From NCBI RefSeq assembly GCF_001011035.1, contig NZ_CP011492.1:3419501-3483500 (forward strand): a stretch of 64,000 nucleotides of DNA. Reading direction: 5' to 3'. This stretch comes from Streptomyces sp. CNQ-509. GTDB lineage: Bacteria; Actinomycetota; Actinomycetes; Streptomycetales; Streptomycetaceae. Within the stretch, counting starts at the first letter, position 1. Every line of letters begins with the position of its first letter. The position numbers were made by a program, and so were the translations under genes. Positions 8,158-18,883 of the stretch are shown in pieces. Under the pieces are notes generated by a model, which was not told the origin of the DNA, ran no database searches, and worked only from the letters and a program-made list of their open reading frames with translations.

Positions 8158-8378
8158 CGCTGGGCTTCCCTCTCCCCGCGGAGAGGAGTACAAAGGAATT
8201 ACGGCCCGCGAAGCCAGGGCATCCGAGAGGATCCCCAGCAACAACGGCTCCGCGGACCGCACATGGAAGTCGGGAACCCACGCGACGCCGATCCCTCGAA
8301 TAGGGACCGCCACACCAGGCAACGGACGGGTGCCGGGCCTGATGGGCAAAGAACTCTGCACGCACTGGTAGCCCGGCC
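8158..8378 (+). ncRNA. Ms1 / 6S-like small RNA (scr3559/MTS2823-type)
   Basis: About 220 bases with no open frame of interest, between the SerB-like phosphatase and the convergent Fic-like gene. This is the position in which Streptomyces scr3559 and mycobacterial MTS2823/Ms1 are found (recalled synteny). Bases 8159-8166 (GCTGGGCT) pair with 8370-8377 (AGCCCGGC), allowing one G-U, closing the molecule end to end as in 6S-like RNAs. A 7-bp hairpin (8169-8175 with 8180-8186) lies just inside. Known relatives bind RNA polymerase, Ms1 binding core enzyme without sigma factor. A promoter precedes it and a hairpin terminator follows. Exact ends are inferred from the stem and promoter, not measured. 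Confidence 0.7.
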
Positions 8379-8389
8379 GACATGAGACA

Positions 8390-8415
8390 GCGGCGGTGCC
8401 TCAGGGTGCCGCCGC
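8390..8415. terminator. Bidirectional terminator hairpin
   Basis: GCGGCGGTGCC (8390-8400) and GGTGCCGCCGC (8405-8415) form an 11-bp stem, including two G-U pairs, around a TCAG loop. It sits after the small RNA and before the end of the convergent Fic-like gene and could serve both. The G-U pairs make it stronger for the plus-strand transcript than for the minus one. Confidence 0.6.
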
Positions 8416-8453
8416 AACTCTGCGCCTACGGGCCCGTGGCCCCTCGCGTACGG

Positions 8454-9299
8454 CTACGCAGCGCCCCGCTGCAGTGCCTCGCACACCGCCGTGCTCTCCC
8501 GCGCCCCCAGCTCGACGGCCCGGCCGCAGTGCGCGATCCAGCCCCCGACGCCCTCCGGCGTCCCGCTCGCGTAGCCCGCGAGGGCCGTCTCGTACGCACC
8601 GCGCCCCTGCTCGGCGTGCCCCACCTCGGCGGGGCAGACCCCCTTCGGGTCCAGCCCGCTGCCGACGAGCACGATCCGCTCGGCGGCCCGGGCGACCAGC
8701 CCGTTGCCGGTGCGGAACGGGCGCAGCGTCAGCAACTCGCCGTGCACCACCGCCGCCATGACCAGCGCGGGAGCGGACGAGCCCGCGACAACCAGGGCCG
8801 CCAGCGCGTCCAGCCGCGCCGCCGCCTCCTCGGCGTCCGGCAGCGGCGACGGCAGCACCGCACCCGCCTCTGTGACGCCCTCGCCCGTCAGCCGCGGCCG
8901 GCCCACCGCCTCACCGGCGTCCCCCGCCGTGGAGTCCCCGGTACCCGCCGACGCCACCACGTGCAGCCGCGCCAGCACCTGCATCGGCGACTGCCGCCAG
9001 GTGCTCAGCAGCTGCCCCGCCTCCGCGTTCGCCCGGAGCGCCCCGCCGACCGTCCGCGGCTCCCCCGCGCCGGAGAAATCGCTGCGCCGCCGTACCTCCT
9101 CCAGCGCCCAGTCCGCCCCCGACAGCGCCGCCGAGGCCCGCGCTCCGCGCAGCGCCGCCTCCGCCGACACCTCGTTGCTGCGCCGCCGCATGACCCGGTG
9201 CCCGTAGACGCGATCGACCGCCCTCCTGACGGAGGACACCGCCTCCTCGACTCCCGGGAGGGTGCTCAGGGCCGCCAGCGGGTCGGTCACGCTCGTCAT
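8454..9299 (-). CDS. Fic/DOC-domain-like protein (Rv3662c family)
   Basis: 281-residue protein, mostly Ala-rich helices. A Fic-type core is visible near residues 185-215: HGELLTLRPFRTGNGLVARAA resembles the Fic motif HPFx(D/E)GNGRxxR, but the leading His is displaced, Asp/Glu is Thr and the Arg after GNG is Leu. AMPylation activity is therefore doubtful, and a binding or remnant role is possible. The start is taken at ATG 9299 (MTSVTDP), since the extra six residues of the longer reading lack support. It converges on the small RNA gene and diverges from the CooC-like ATPase, as its mycobacterial counterpart does. Some databases label relatives oxidoreductase without support from motifs. Confidence 0.7.
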   Translation of the reverse strand: MTSVTDPLAALSTLPGVEEAVSSVRRAVDRVYGHRVMRRRSNEVSAEAALRGARASAALSGADWALEEVRRRSDFSGAGEPRTVGGALRANAEAGQLLSTWRQSPMQVLARLHVVASAGTGDSTAGDAGEAVGRPRLTGEGVTEAGAVLPSPLPDAEEAAARLDALAALVVAGSSAPALVMAAVVHGELLTLRPFRTGNGLVARAAERIVLVGSGLDPKGVCPAEVGHAEQGRGAYETALAGYASGTPEGVGGWIAHCGRAVELGARESTAVCEALQRGAA

Positions 9300-9385
9300 G
9301 CGTACGAGACTACGCAACCCGATGGGGTGGACTTGTCGGGCCCTTTCCCTGACCGCGGGGCAAGATCCCGCTACCGTTACTGAAC

Positions 9386-10408
9386 ATGAAGATCGCTTTC
9401 GTGGGAAAGGGCGGCAGCGGCAAGACCACCCTGTCGTCCCTCTTCGTCCGGCATCTCGCCGGCACCGGCCGCCCCGTGCTCGCCGTCGACGCGGACATCA
9501 ACCAGCACCTGGGCGCCGCCCTCGGGCTCGACGAGGAGGAGGCCGCCCGGCTGCCCGCGCTCGGCGCACACCTCCCGCTCATCAAGGAGCACCTGCGCGG
9601 CGACAACCCGCGGATCGCGGACGCTGCCGGCATGATCAAGACCACACCCCCCGGCACGGGCTCCCGCCTGCTCACGGTAACCGGGGACAATCCGGTGTAC
9701 GCCGCGTGCGCGCGCCCCGTGCGGTTGGACAACGGCTCCGTGCGCCTCATGGTCACCGGCCCGTTCACCGAGGCCGACCTCGGCGTCGCCTGCTACCACT
9801 CCAAGACCGGTGCGGTGGAGATGTGCCTCAACCACCTGGTCGACGGGCGCGAGGAGTACGTCGTCGTCGACATGACGGCGGGCAGCGACTCCTTCGCCTC
9901 CGGCATGTTCACGCGTTTCGACATGACGTTCCTCGTCGCCGAGCCGACCCGCAAGGGCGTCTCCGTCTACCGCCAGTACAAGGAGTACGCGCGCGACTTC
10001 GACGTCGCGCTGTGCGTCGTCGGCAACAAGGTGCAGGGCCCGGAGGATCTGGAGTTCCTGCGCGCGGAGGTGGGCGCCGACCTGCTGGCCGCCTTCCCGC
10101 ACTCCGACTGGGTGCGGTCGATGGAGAAGGGCCGCCCCCCGGCGTTCGCGACGCTGGAGGAGCCGGCGGCGCAGGTGCTGCGGGAGCTGTACGGGGCCGT
10201 GGACGCGTCGTACGAGCGCCGCGACTGGGCCCGGTACACCGACCAGATGGTGCACTTCCACCGCAGGAACGCGGAGAGCTGGGGCAACGCGAAGACCGGG
10301 GCCGATCTGAGGGACCAGATCGACCCCGGCTTCGTCCTGGGCGAGACGACGCCCCCGGAGCCCCTGCCGGCCGTACCGGACGCGGCTGCGACCCCTCAGC
10401 CCGCCTGA
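9386..10408 (+). CDS. CooC/MinD-like P-loop ATPase
   Basis: 340-residue SIMIBI-class ATPase. It opens with MKIAFVGKGGSGKTTLSSLFVRHL, a deviant Walker A motif with both Lys residues, followed by LAVDADINQHLG (switch I-like Asp) and YVVVDMTAGSD (Walker B). ELVAEPTRK- and GNK-type segments follow (FLVAEPTRKG; VVGNKV, base-binding). The family includes CooC, which inserts nickel in CO dehydrogenase, but no nickel enzyme is nearby and the C-terminal ~60 residues (HFHRRNAESWGNAKTG) are distinctive. A maturation or sorting role is an inference. It ends 13 bases inside the convergent lipoprotein gene. Confidence 0.8.
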   Translation: MKIAFVGKGGSGKTTLSSLFVRHLAGTGRPVLAVDADINQHLGAALGLDEEEAARLPALGAHLPLIKEHLRGDNPRIADAAGMIKTTPPGTGSRLLTVTGDNPVYAACARPVRLDNGSVRLMVTGPFTEADLGVACYHSKTGAVEMCLNHLVDGREEYVVVDMTAGSDSFASGMFTRFDMTFLVAEPTRKGVSVYRQYKEYARDFDVALCVVGNKVQGPEDLEFLRAEVGADLLAAFPHSDWVRSMEKGRPPAFATLEEPAAQVLRELYGAVDASYERRDWARYTDQMVHFHRRNAESWGNAKTGADLRDQIDPGFVLGETTPPEPLPAVPDAAATPQPA

Positions 10409-11751
10409 CCCTCCTTGGCGTCCGTGGTGCCGGCGTGGTCCTTCTCCCCGGACCCCGCCGGCTCGGCGCGCTGCGCGCTCCCCTTCTTCGCGTCCTTGGC
10501 GTTCTTGGTGTCCTTCGCCTCCTTCACCAGGAACTTCTCCCAGCCCTGCGCCGGCTGCTCGCCCACGTCCAGCGTGCGCAGCCTGGCGAGCGCCGCCGGG
10601 TCCTGCGCGTCCAGCCAGTCCACCAACTGCCGGAAGGAGACGCAGTGCACGTCCTTCTTGGGGCAGACGGTCTTGATGGTGTCCTCTACGGCACGCATGT
10701 ACGCGCCGCCGTTCCAGCTCTCGAAGTGGTTTCCGATGACGAGAGGCGCGCGGTTGGTCGTGTACGCCCGCTCGAAACCGGCCAGTAGCCCCTCGCGCAT
10801 CTGCCGTTCGAAGGCGGCGTGCTGGGCGGCGGGCGCATAGGCGGTGCCCGACTGGTTGGCCATGAAGTTGTAGTCCATGCTCACGACTTCGAAGGCGCGG
10901 CCGGGGAAGGGGACCTCCTGCAACGACAGGTCCCAGATGCCCTCCTTCTTCTTGGGCCACACCTGGCTGCCGACACCGCTGGTGTCATAGCGGAAACCCA
11001 TCTCCTTCGACGCCTTCATGAGGTTCTTCTGCCCCTCCAGGCAGGGGGCGCGACCGCCGACCAGCTCCTTGTCGTAGTCGAAGGGGAGGGGATCCGCCTT
11101 CTTCCGGCCGGTGTTCGTCTTCCAGCGCTGCACGAACTGCTTGGCCTGCGCGATCTCGCTCTTCCAGTCCTCCTTCGACCAGCTCGCGACGCCCGTACGA
11201 CCGCAGAAGTGGCCGTTGAAGTGGGTGCCGATCTCGCTGCCCTCCAGCCAGGCGCCGCGTACCTGCTCCAGGGTGGCGGCGACCTCCTCCTCGTCCAGGT
11301 AGCCGATGTCGGAGGCGCCGCGGGCGTGGCCGGGGGGCTGGTACTCCATGCGCTTGTCCCGGGGCAGGACGTAGACGCCGCTGAGGAAGTACGTCATGGC
11401 CGCGTCGTTCTCCCGCGCCACCTTGCGGAAGTGGGAGAAGAGCCGCTGGCCGTCCTCGCCGGCGCCGTCCCAGGAGAAGACGACGAACTGCGGCGGCTTG
11501 GTGCCGGCCGACATCCGGCTGATCTTGGGCTGGTTGGGCTGGCTGCCGGTGTAGGCCGTGGAGCCGTCGCCGATGAGCTTCATCGGCCGGCCCTTGCCGC
11601 GTGCGTCGTCCGACGCACCGTCGCTCCCCGGGCGCTGCGGATCGCCGTCCGATCCGGCCCCGGGAGAACAGCTCGCGACCGCCACTCCGCCCAGTGCCAG
11701 GACACAGCAGATTCCCACGGTCGCCCGCCATGTTCCGAACAAAGCTCCCAC
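10396..11751 (-). CDS. Polysaccharide-deacetylase-like secreted lipoprotein
   Basis: 451-residue exported protein. The N-terminal signal has a hydrophobic core (VGICCVLALGGVAVASC) with a lipobox Cys near residue 28, followed by a disordered linker. The catalytic-type core reads QFVVFSWDGAGEDG, MTYFLSGVYVLP and SEIGTHFNGHFCG, the order of Asp and the H-x3-H pair seen in NodB-fold (CE4) deacetylases, here SWDGA in place of TFDDG. MGFRYDTSGVG, a typical late NodB-fold motif, and APLVIGNHFESWNGGAY follow. The C-terminal 60 residues are Lys-rich and low in complexity. It probably acts on cell-wall or extracellular polymer, but the altered first motif leaves activity open. It converges on the CooC-like gene. 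Confidence 0.75.
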   Translation of the reverse strand: MGALFGTWRATVGICCVLALGGVAVASCSPGAGSDGDPQRPGSDGASDDARGKGRPMKLIGDGSTAYTGSQPNQPKISRMSAGTKPPQFVVFSWDGAGEDGQRLFSHFRKVARENDAAMTYFLSGVYVLPRDKRMEYQPPGHARGASDIGYLDEEEVAATLEQVRGAWLEGSEIGTHFNGHFCGRTGVASWSKEDWKSEIAQAKQFVQRWKTNTGRKKADPLPFDYDKELVGGRAPCLEGQKNLMKASKEMGFRYDTSGVGSQVWPKKKEGIWDLSLQEVPFPGRAFEVVSMDYNFMANQSGTAYAPAAQHAAFERQMREGLLAGFERAYTTNRAPLVIGNHFESWNGGAYMRAVEDTIKTVCPKKDVHCVSFRQLVDWLDAQDPAALARLRTLDVGEQPAQGWEKFLVKEAKDTKNAKDAKKGSAQRAEPAGSGEKDHAGTTDAKEGQAG

Positions 11752-12036
11752 CTCTTCCCTGCGTCGCCAGGGACGCGCCGAATCGAATGGCCGAATGCAC
11801 GCGCGATTCCTCGGCGCACGCTCGGAAAGAGGGATAACCGGGAATTCAGATTATCTCTCTGTATTCACTCGATGGATGGGAGAAGTGGTCCGACCGGCGC
11901 AAAACGCTTCGCGGACTCTTTACGTGGCATTACGATTCATTTACTCGCCCTTGAGGGTCACCGAACCGTCACACTGAGTGACGTCACCCGTGTGCCCGTG
12001 CTGCACGACGCCCCCTCCACCTCGAGGAGACGCCAC
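11752..12036. promoter_or_regulatory. Divergent promoter region, lipoprotein and SulP-carbonic anhydrase genes
   Basis: 285 bases, clearly more AT-rich than the flanks (AATTCAGATTATCTCTCTGTATTCAC). GATAAT on the minus strand near 11846 is a plausible -10 for the lipoprotein gene. On the SulP side, TCAC-N6-GTCA at 11958-11971 fits the BldD consensus TNAC(N6)GTNA, and a perfect 10-bp palindrome GTGACGTCAC lies at 11978-11987, about 50 bases before the start codon. These are candidate operators only. No coding potential is seen. Confidence 0.4.
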
Positions 12037-14571
12037 ATGCCCGCAGGACGCCCGACGCCCCTGGGAAGCCCTTCCGCCGAGCGCGCGAAGGATCCGGAAC
12101 ACGAACCGGAACACGAACCGGAACACACGGCAGACCCCGCACCCCCGAAGACCGCCGGGCACGCCGGGCACGCCGCAGTGCCCGGACCCGCCGGTCCCTC
12201 CGAACACACCGCCCCCCGGCGGCCCTTCGTCGCGGACCTCTCCGCCTCCGTGACCGTCTTCCTGATCGCGCTTCCGCTCTCCCTGGGCATCGCGCTCGCG
12301 ACCGGCGCCCCGCTGCAGGCAGGGCTGCTGTCCGCAGCCGTGGGCGGCATCGTCGTCGGCCTGATCGGCGGGGCGCCGCTCCAGGTCAGCGGGCCCGCCG
12401 CCGGGCTGACGGTGGTCACGGCCGATCTCATCCAGCAGTACGGCTGGCGCACCACCTGCGCCATCACCGCCTTCGCCGGGCTCGCGCAGCTCGCGCTCGG
12501 CTCGCTCAGGGTGGCCCGTGCGGCGCTGGCGGTCAGCCCGGCGATCGTGCACGGCATGCTCGCGGGCATCGGCGCGACCATCGCACTGGCCCAGTTGCAC
12601 ATCGTCCTCGGCGGCAGCCCGCAGAGCTCGCCCGTCGACAACACCCTGGCGCTGCCCGGCCAGTTCGCCGACCTGGACCCGGCCGCCGTGTCGGTGAGCG
12701 CCGTCGTCATCGTCGTGCTGCTGGGCTGGCCCTGGCTGCGCGGGCGGGGCACGGGTCCCCTGCGCTACGTACCCGGGGCGCTGGCCGCCATCGTGCTCGC
12801 GACCGGCTTCGCCTCCCTCACCGGCCTGCGGCTGCCGCGGGTCGACCTGCCGTCGTGGAGCAGCCACGCGCTCGCGGGCGTGCCCGACGGGCCGGTGCTC
12901 GGGCTGGTGGCCGCGGTGCTGACGATCACGGTCGTGGCCAGCGTGGAGTCACTGCTGTCCGCGGTGGCCGTCGACAAGCTGGCGGTGGCACGGGGCGACC
13001 GGCACCCCGTGCCACGCACCGACCTCGACCGGGAACTGCGCGCCCAGGGGGCCGGCAACTTCTTCGCGGGGCTGCTCGGCGGGCTGCCCATCACCGGGGT
13101 CGCGGTGCGCAGTTCCGCGAACGTCGCGGCGGGGGCGGTCGGTCGCCGCTCGGCGGTGCTCCACGGTGTGTGGGTGGTGCTGGCGTCGCTGCTGCTGGTG
13201 GGGATGCTGGAGCTGATCCCGCTGGCGGCGCTGGGTGCGCTGGTGATGGTCGTCGGCATCCAGATGGTGAAGATCAGCCACGTGCGGTCGGTGCGGCGGC
13301 ACCGGGAGGTGCTCGTCTACGCGGCGACCGTGGCCGGCGTCGTGATGCTGGGCGTACTGGAGGGCGTCGCGGTGGGAATCGCGGTGGCGGTGGCGATGTC
13401 GCTGCACCGGCTGTCCCGTACGCGGGTGACGCTGGAGCGGCGCGGCGGGGACGCGGCGCCGGGCGCGGCAGGCGAGGGCGGCCCGGAGGACACGTACCTC
13501 GTGCGGGTGCGCGGGCAGCTCACCTTCCTTGCCGTCCCGCGGCTGAGCCGGGGGCTCGCGCAGGTGCCGCCGGGCGCGACCGTGGAGGTGGAACTGACCG
13601 GCTCGTTCATGGACCACGCCGCGTACGAGACGCTGCAGGAGTGGCGGCAGGCGCACATCGCGCACGGCGGCGCCGCGGAGCTGGTCTCCGCCACCGGCCG
13701 GCGCATCGCCGAGCCGGCCACGGCGCACCACTGCCATCCCTGGACGCCATGGCGCAACCACTGCTGCGTCACGTCACCGGAGCAGCCCGCCCCGGCGCAC
13801 CGGCTGCTCAGCGGGATCAGCAACTTCCAGCGCAACACCGCGCCGCGGGTGCGCGAGGAGCTGGCGCGGCTGGCGCGCGAGGGGCAGCGGCCCACCCAGC
13901 TCTTTCTGACGTGCGCGGACTCCCGGGTGGTCACCAGCATGATCACGTCGAGCGGGCCGGGCGACCTGTTCACGGTACGGAACGTGGGGAACCTGGTGCC
14001 GCTGCCGGACGAGCCCGGAGACCGCGCGGGCTCCGCGAGCGACGCGGACGGCGGGACGGCCACGCCCGGTACCCGCCGGGACGCCACCCTGCAGGACGAC
14101 TCCGTCGCGGCGGCGATCGAGTTCGCGGTCGAGGTGCTGCGGGTCGAGTCGATCACCGTGTGCGGGCACTCCGGCTGCGGGGCGGTGCAGGCGCTGCTCG
14201 ACGAGGAGGCCGCCCACGGCGGCGCCGCGGACCCCGCCGCCGGCGTACCGCCCACGCCGCTGCGGCGCTGGCTGCGGCACGGGCTGCCCAGCCTGGCGCG
14301 GGCCAGGGCCGACGGGCCCCGGATCGTCTCCCGGCCGTTCGCGGACGACACCGAGCGGGTGAGCGTGGCCAACGTGGCGCAGCAGTTGGACCATCTGCGC
14401 CGGCACCCGTGTGTACGCCGCCGGCTGGCTGACGGTTCGTTGAGCCTCCACGGCATGTATTTCCACGTCGGCGAGGCCCAGGCTTATGTCCTGGGAGAGC
14501 AGGGCGACTTCACGGCCGTACGCCCCGGACCCGCGGGGCTGGCGGAGCGTGCCGCGGCCGACGTCCGGTAG
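12037..14571 (+). CDS. SulP-family bicarbonate/anion transporter fused to beta-carbonic anhydrase
   Basis: 844-residue fusion. Residues 1-65 are a charged leader containing a repeated EHEP motif. Residues ~70-470 are a SulP permease with 10-12 membrane segments (LSASVTVFLIALPLSLGIALATG; ITGVAVRSSANVAAGA) and an STAS-like tail (FMDHAAYETLQEW). A Cys/His-rich linker (HHCHPW...NHCC) leads to a beta-class carbonic anhydrase (residues ~590-840) with zinc ligands in CADSRV and CGHSGCGAV. It would import bicarbonate and interconvert it with CO2 at the inner face. The start at ATG 12037 follows GAGGAG by 7 bases; frame-open sequence upstream belongs to the antisense of the lipoprotein gene. The catalytic residues are intact. 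Confidence 0.93.
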   Translation: MPAGRPTPLGSPSAERAKDPEHEPEHEPEHTADPAPPKTAGHAGHAAVPGPAGPSEHTAPRRPFVADLSASVTVFLIALPLSLGIALATGAPLQAGLLSAAVGGIVVGLIGGAPLQVSGPAAGLTVVTADLIQQYGWRTTCAITAFAGLAQLALGSLRVARAALAVSPAIVHGMLAGIGATIALAQLHIVLGGSPQSSPVDNTLALPGQFADLDPAAVSVSAVVIVVLLGWPWLRGRGTGPLRYVPGALAAIVLATGFASLTGLRLPRVDLPSWSSHALAGVPDGPVLGLVAAVLTITVVASVESLLSAVAVDKLAVARGDRHPVPRTDLDRELRAQGAGNFFAGLLGGLPITGVAVRSSANVAAGAVGRRSAVLHGVWVVLASLLLVGMLELIPLAALGALVMVVGIQMVKISHVRSVRRHREVLVYAATVAGVVMLGVLEGVAVGIAVAVAMSLHRLSRTRVTLERRGGDAAPGAAGEGGPEDTYLVRVRGQLTFLAVPRLSRGLAQVPPGATVEVELTGSFMDHAAYETLQEWRQAHIAHGGAAELVSATGRRIAEPATAHHCHPWTPWRNHCCVTSPEQPAPAHRLLSGISNFQRNTAPRVREELARLAREGQRPTQLFLTCADSRVVTSMITSSGPGDLFTVRNVGNLVPLPDEPGDRAGSASDADGGTATPGTRRDATLQDDSVAAAIEFAVEVLRVESITVCGHSGCGAVQALLDEEAAHGGAADPAAGVPPTPLRRWLRHGLPSLARARADGPRIVSRPFADDTERVSVANVAQQLDHLRRHPCVRRRLADGSLSLHGMYFHVGEAQAYVLGEQGDFTAVRPGPAGLAERAAADVR

Positions 14572-14580
14572 CACACGGCG

Positions 14581-14598
14581 CCTGCGGGTACCCACAGG
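14581..14598. promoter_or_regulatory. 18-bp palindrome upstream of acs
   Basis: CCTGCGGGTACCCACAGG is symmetrical about GGTACC with one mismatched pair. It begins ten bases after the SulP stop and 98 bases before the acs start. With no loop it is more operator-like than terminator-like. The regulator is unknown. Confidence 0.35.
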
Positions 14599-14695
14599 TC
14601 TAAACCAATTTATCCCCAGGCCCTTGTCACGCCCTCCCCACGACTGATGAGCTAGGCCCGGGACTGAGGCGGACATCCTGGGAAAGGGAGATGTC

Positions 14696-16651
<1,956 letters not shown>

Positions 16652-16673
16652 GACCGGGCCCGCTGTGAGCGGT

Positions 16674-16702
16674 GCCGGCGGCGGGAACACCCCGCCGCCG
16701 GC
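16674..16702 (+). terminator. Strong hairpin terminator after acsA
   Basis: Perfect 12-bp GC stem (16674-16685 with 16691-16702) around the loop AACAC, starting 23 bases after the acsA stop codon. The absence of a U-tract is normal in Streptomyces. Confidence 0.75.
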
Positions 16703-16880
16703 GGCCCCGCCGCGCCACATCTCCCTTTCGACCCGTAATCTGACCCCGGTTGATCGGCCGGTGCCGCTGTAGGGTGGCGAAGACACGTGAAGAGAGCGAT
16801 AAAACCCTGAGGCGCGCCGGGAAGTCTGGTCGGCACAGAGCACTCGTGTATCTGCCGTCCACCGCCCGGGAGGCCCCGTC

Positions 16881-18278
16881 GTGACCGCGCCCCAGCGCCC
16901 GCAGCAGTCCCAGTTCCTCCCCAGACCGTCCCCCAAAGAGAGCAAGTTCCTCACCGAGGCCCTGCGTACGGAGACCGTCGGCGGACTGATCCTGCTGGCC
17001 GCGGCCGTCATCGCCCTCGTCTTCGCGAACACCGCGCTGAGCGGCACGTACGAGGACATCAAGGGCTTCACCTTCGGGCCCTCCGCGCTCGACCTCCGTC
17101 TCGACCTCGCCCACTGGGCCAAGGACGGGCTGCTGACGATCTTCTTCTTCGTCGTCGGCGTCGAGCTGAAGCGCGAGTTGGTCGACGGCGAGCTGAAGGA
17201 CCCGCGGGCCGCCGCGCTGCCGATCGTCGCCGCGCTCTGCGGCATGGCCGCCCCCGCCCTCTTCTACGTCGCCGTCAACGCCGGCCGCGGGGACCTCGGC
17301 GGCTGGGCCATCCCCACCGCCACCGACATCGCGTTCGCCCTCGCCGTGCTCGCGGTCATCGGCAGCAACCTCCCCTCCGCGCTCCGCGCCTTCCTGCTGA
17401 CGCTGGCCGTCGTGGACGACCTCTTCGCGATCCTGATCATCGCGATCTTCTACACCTCCGGCATCAACCTCGTCGCCCTCGGCTCCGCCCTCGCCGGCCT
17501 CGTCCTCTTCTGGTTCCTCCAACGCCAGGAGATCCGCGGCTGGTACGTGTACCTACCGCTGGCTCTGGTCATCTGGGCCCTCATGCACGCCAGCGGCGTG
17601 CACGCCACCATCGCGGGCGTCGCCATGGGCCTGATGCTGCGCGTCACCACCCGACCGGGCGAAGAGGTCTCGCCCGGAGAGCGCATCGAGCACCAGATGC
17701 GGCCGCTCTCCGCCGGGATCGCCGTGCCCGTCTTCGCCTTTTTCGCCGCGGGCGTGGCCGTGAACGCCGACTCGCTGGGCGGCGTGTTCACCGACCCCGA
17801 GCCCCTCGGCGTCGTGCTCGGCCTCGTTCTCGGCAAGGTCCTCGGCATCTCACTCGGCTCCTGGCTCGCCGCCCGCTTCACCCGGGCGGAGCTGAACCCG
17901 GCGCTGAGATGGCCCGACGTGTTCGCCGTGGCGACACTCGCCGGCATCGGCTTCACCGTCTCGCTCCTCATCAGCGAGCTGGCCTTCACCGACGACCCCG
18001 GCCTCGCCGAGGAGACCAAGGCCGCGGTGCTGACCGGCTCGTTCATAGCCGCCGTGCTCGCGTGCGTGATGCTCAAGATCCGTGACAATCGCTACAAGGC
18101 GATCGCCGAGGAGGACGAGCGCGACGAGGACATGGACGGCATTGCGGACATATACCAGCAGGACGATCCGGAGTACCACCTCCGGATGGCCGCGATCCAC
18201 GAGGCAAAGGCCGCGGAACACCGGAGGCGTGCCGAAATGCGGCACCCGCCCGGCGAGCAGGGTGACCGTCGGGCATGA
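16881..18278 (+). CDS. nhaA: Na+/H+ antiporter NhaA
   Basis: 465-residue integral membrane antiporter exporting Na+ or Li+ in exchange for protons. The two central Asp residues are present in TLAVVDDLFAILIIAI (near residue 177), as are the N-terminal NTALSGTY and GLLTIFFFVVGVELKRE and the late LAGIGFTVSLLISELAF. About 11-12 helices are predicted by eye. The C-terminal ~70 residues are charged (EEDERDEDMDGIADIYQQDDPEYHLRMAAIHEAKAAEHRRR) and longer than in E. coli NhaA, probably a cytoplasmic regulatory tail. Start GTG 16881. The downstream holin-like gene begins 29 bases later and may be co-transcribed. Confidence 0.95.
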   Translation: MTAPQRPQQSQFLPRPSPKESKFLTEALRTETVGGLILLAAAVIALVFANTALSGTYEDIKGFTFGPSALDLRLDLAHWAKDGLLTIFFFVVGVELKRELVDGELKDPRAAALPIVAALCGMAAPALFYVAVNAGRGDLGGWAIPTATDIAFALAVLAVIGSNLPSALRAFLLTLAVVDDLFAILIIAIFYTSGINLVALGSALAGLVLFWFLQRQEIRGWYVYLPLALVIWALMHASGVHATIAGVAMGLMLRVTTRPGEEVSPGERIEHQMRPLSAGIAVPVFAFFAAGVAVNADSLGGVFTDPEPLGVVLGLVLGKVLGISLGSWLAARFTRAELNPALRWPDVFAVATLAGIGFTVSLLISELAFTDDPGLAEETKAAVLTGSFIAAVLACVMLKIRDNRYKAIAEEDERDEDMDGIADIYQQDDPEYHLRMAAIHEAKAAEHRRRAEMRHPPGEQGDRRA

Positions 18279-18307
18279 TGTGACTTCAGGCGGCGAAGGG
18301 ACGGACG

Positions 18308-18883
18308 ATGAACGCAGCCGGCAACGGTGCGGCGGGTAGCCGGACGGCCGCGGAGGCGAGCACCACGGCGAAGGTCATGACGGCGAAGGGCGGAACGGCG
18401 CAGGACGGCGCGGGCCCGGAGCCCGGCGCCGACGCGCACCTCGACACGCAGCAGAGCCTCGGGCAGCTCGTCTCGACCGCCACCACGAATCTCAGCGCGC
18501 TGCTCCACGACGAGATCGCCCTGCTCAAGGCCGAGACCCGGGAGGACATCAAGCGCGCGGGCGCGGGCGGCGCCGCCCTCGGCGTCGCCGCCGTCCTCGT
18601 CCTCTTCGGCATCCCGGTGCTCAGCTTCGCCGCCGCGTACGGGCTGCACGCCCTGGGTCTCCACCTCGCCTGGTCGTTCCTCATCGTCTTCGGCGTCCAC
18701 CTGGTCCTCGGCGCGCTCGCCGCCCTCTGGGGCATCGCCAAGATGCGCCAGATGCGCAAGCCCGAGCGCGCGATGAACTCCACCAAGGAGACCGCCACCG
18801 TCATCTCCGACTCCCTGCGCGGCCGAGGTCACCCGGCGGATCGACGCAAGCCGGCCGCGGGCGTGGCACGCTCGGAGTCATGA
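18308..18883 (+). CDS. Phage holin-like membrane protein (Actinobacterial holin family)
   Basis: 191 residues. The N-terminal ~55 residues are disordered (Gly/Ala/Thr). A conserved amphipathic helix follows (LGQLVSTATTNLSALLHDEIALLKAE), then two membrane helices ([50 protein letters not shown]) and a charged tail (MRKPERAMNSTKETATVISDSLRG). This is the pattern of the phage_holin_3_6 family, common in actinobacterial chromosomes with no phage link; function unknown. It overlaps the hydrolase gene by four bases (ATGA), implying translational coupling. Confidence 0.85.
   Translation: MNAAGNGAAGSRTAAEASTTAKVMTAKGGTAQDGAGPEPGADAHLDTQQSLGQLVSTATTNLSALLHDEIALLKAETREDIKRAGAGGAALGVAAVLVLFGIPVLSFAAAYGLHALGLHLAWSFLIVFGVHLVLGALAALWGIAKMRQMRKPERAMNSTKETATVISDSLRGRGHPADRRKPAAGVARSES

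Noticed and set aside
10819..12036. A 400-residue N-terminal extension of the SulP-carbonic anhydrase frame
   Set aside because: The stretch is antisense to the lipoprotein gene and its AT-rich promoter; the real start has a ribosome site at 12037.
18308..18883. Prophage holin indicating a nearby phage
   Set aside because: No other phage genes are present and this holin-like family is a routine chromosomal gene in Streptomyces.
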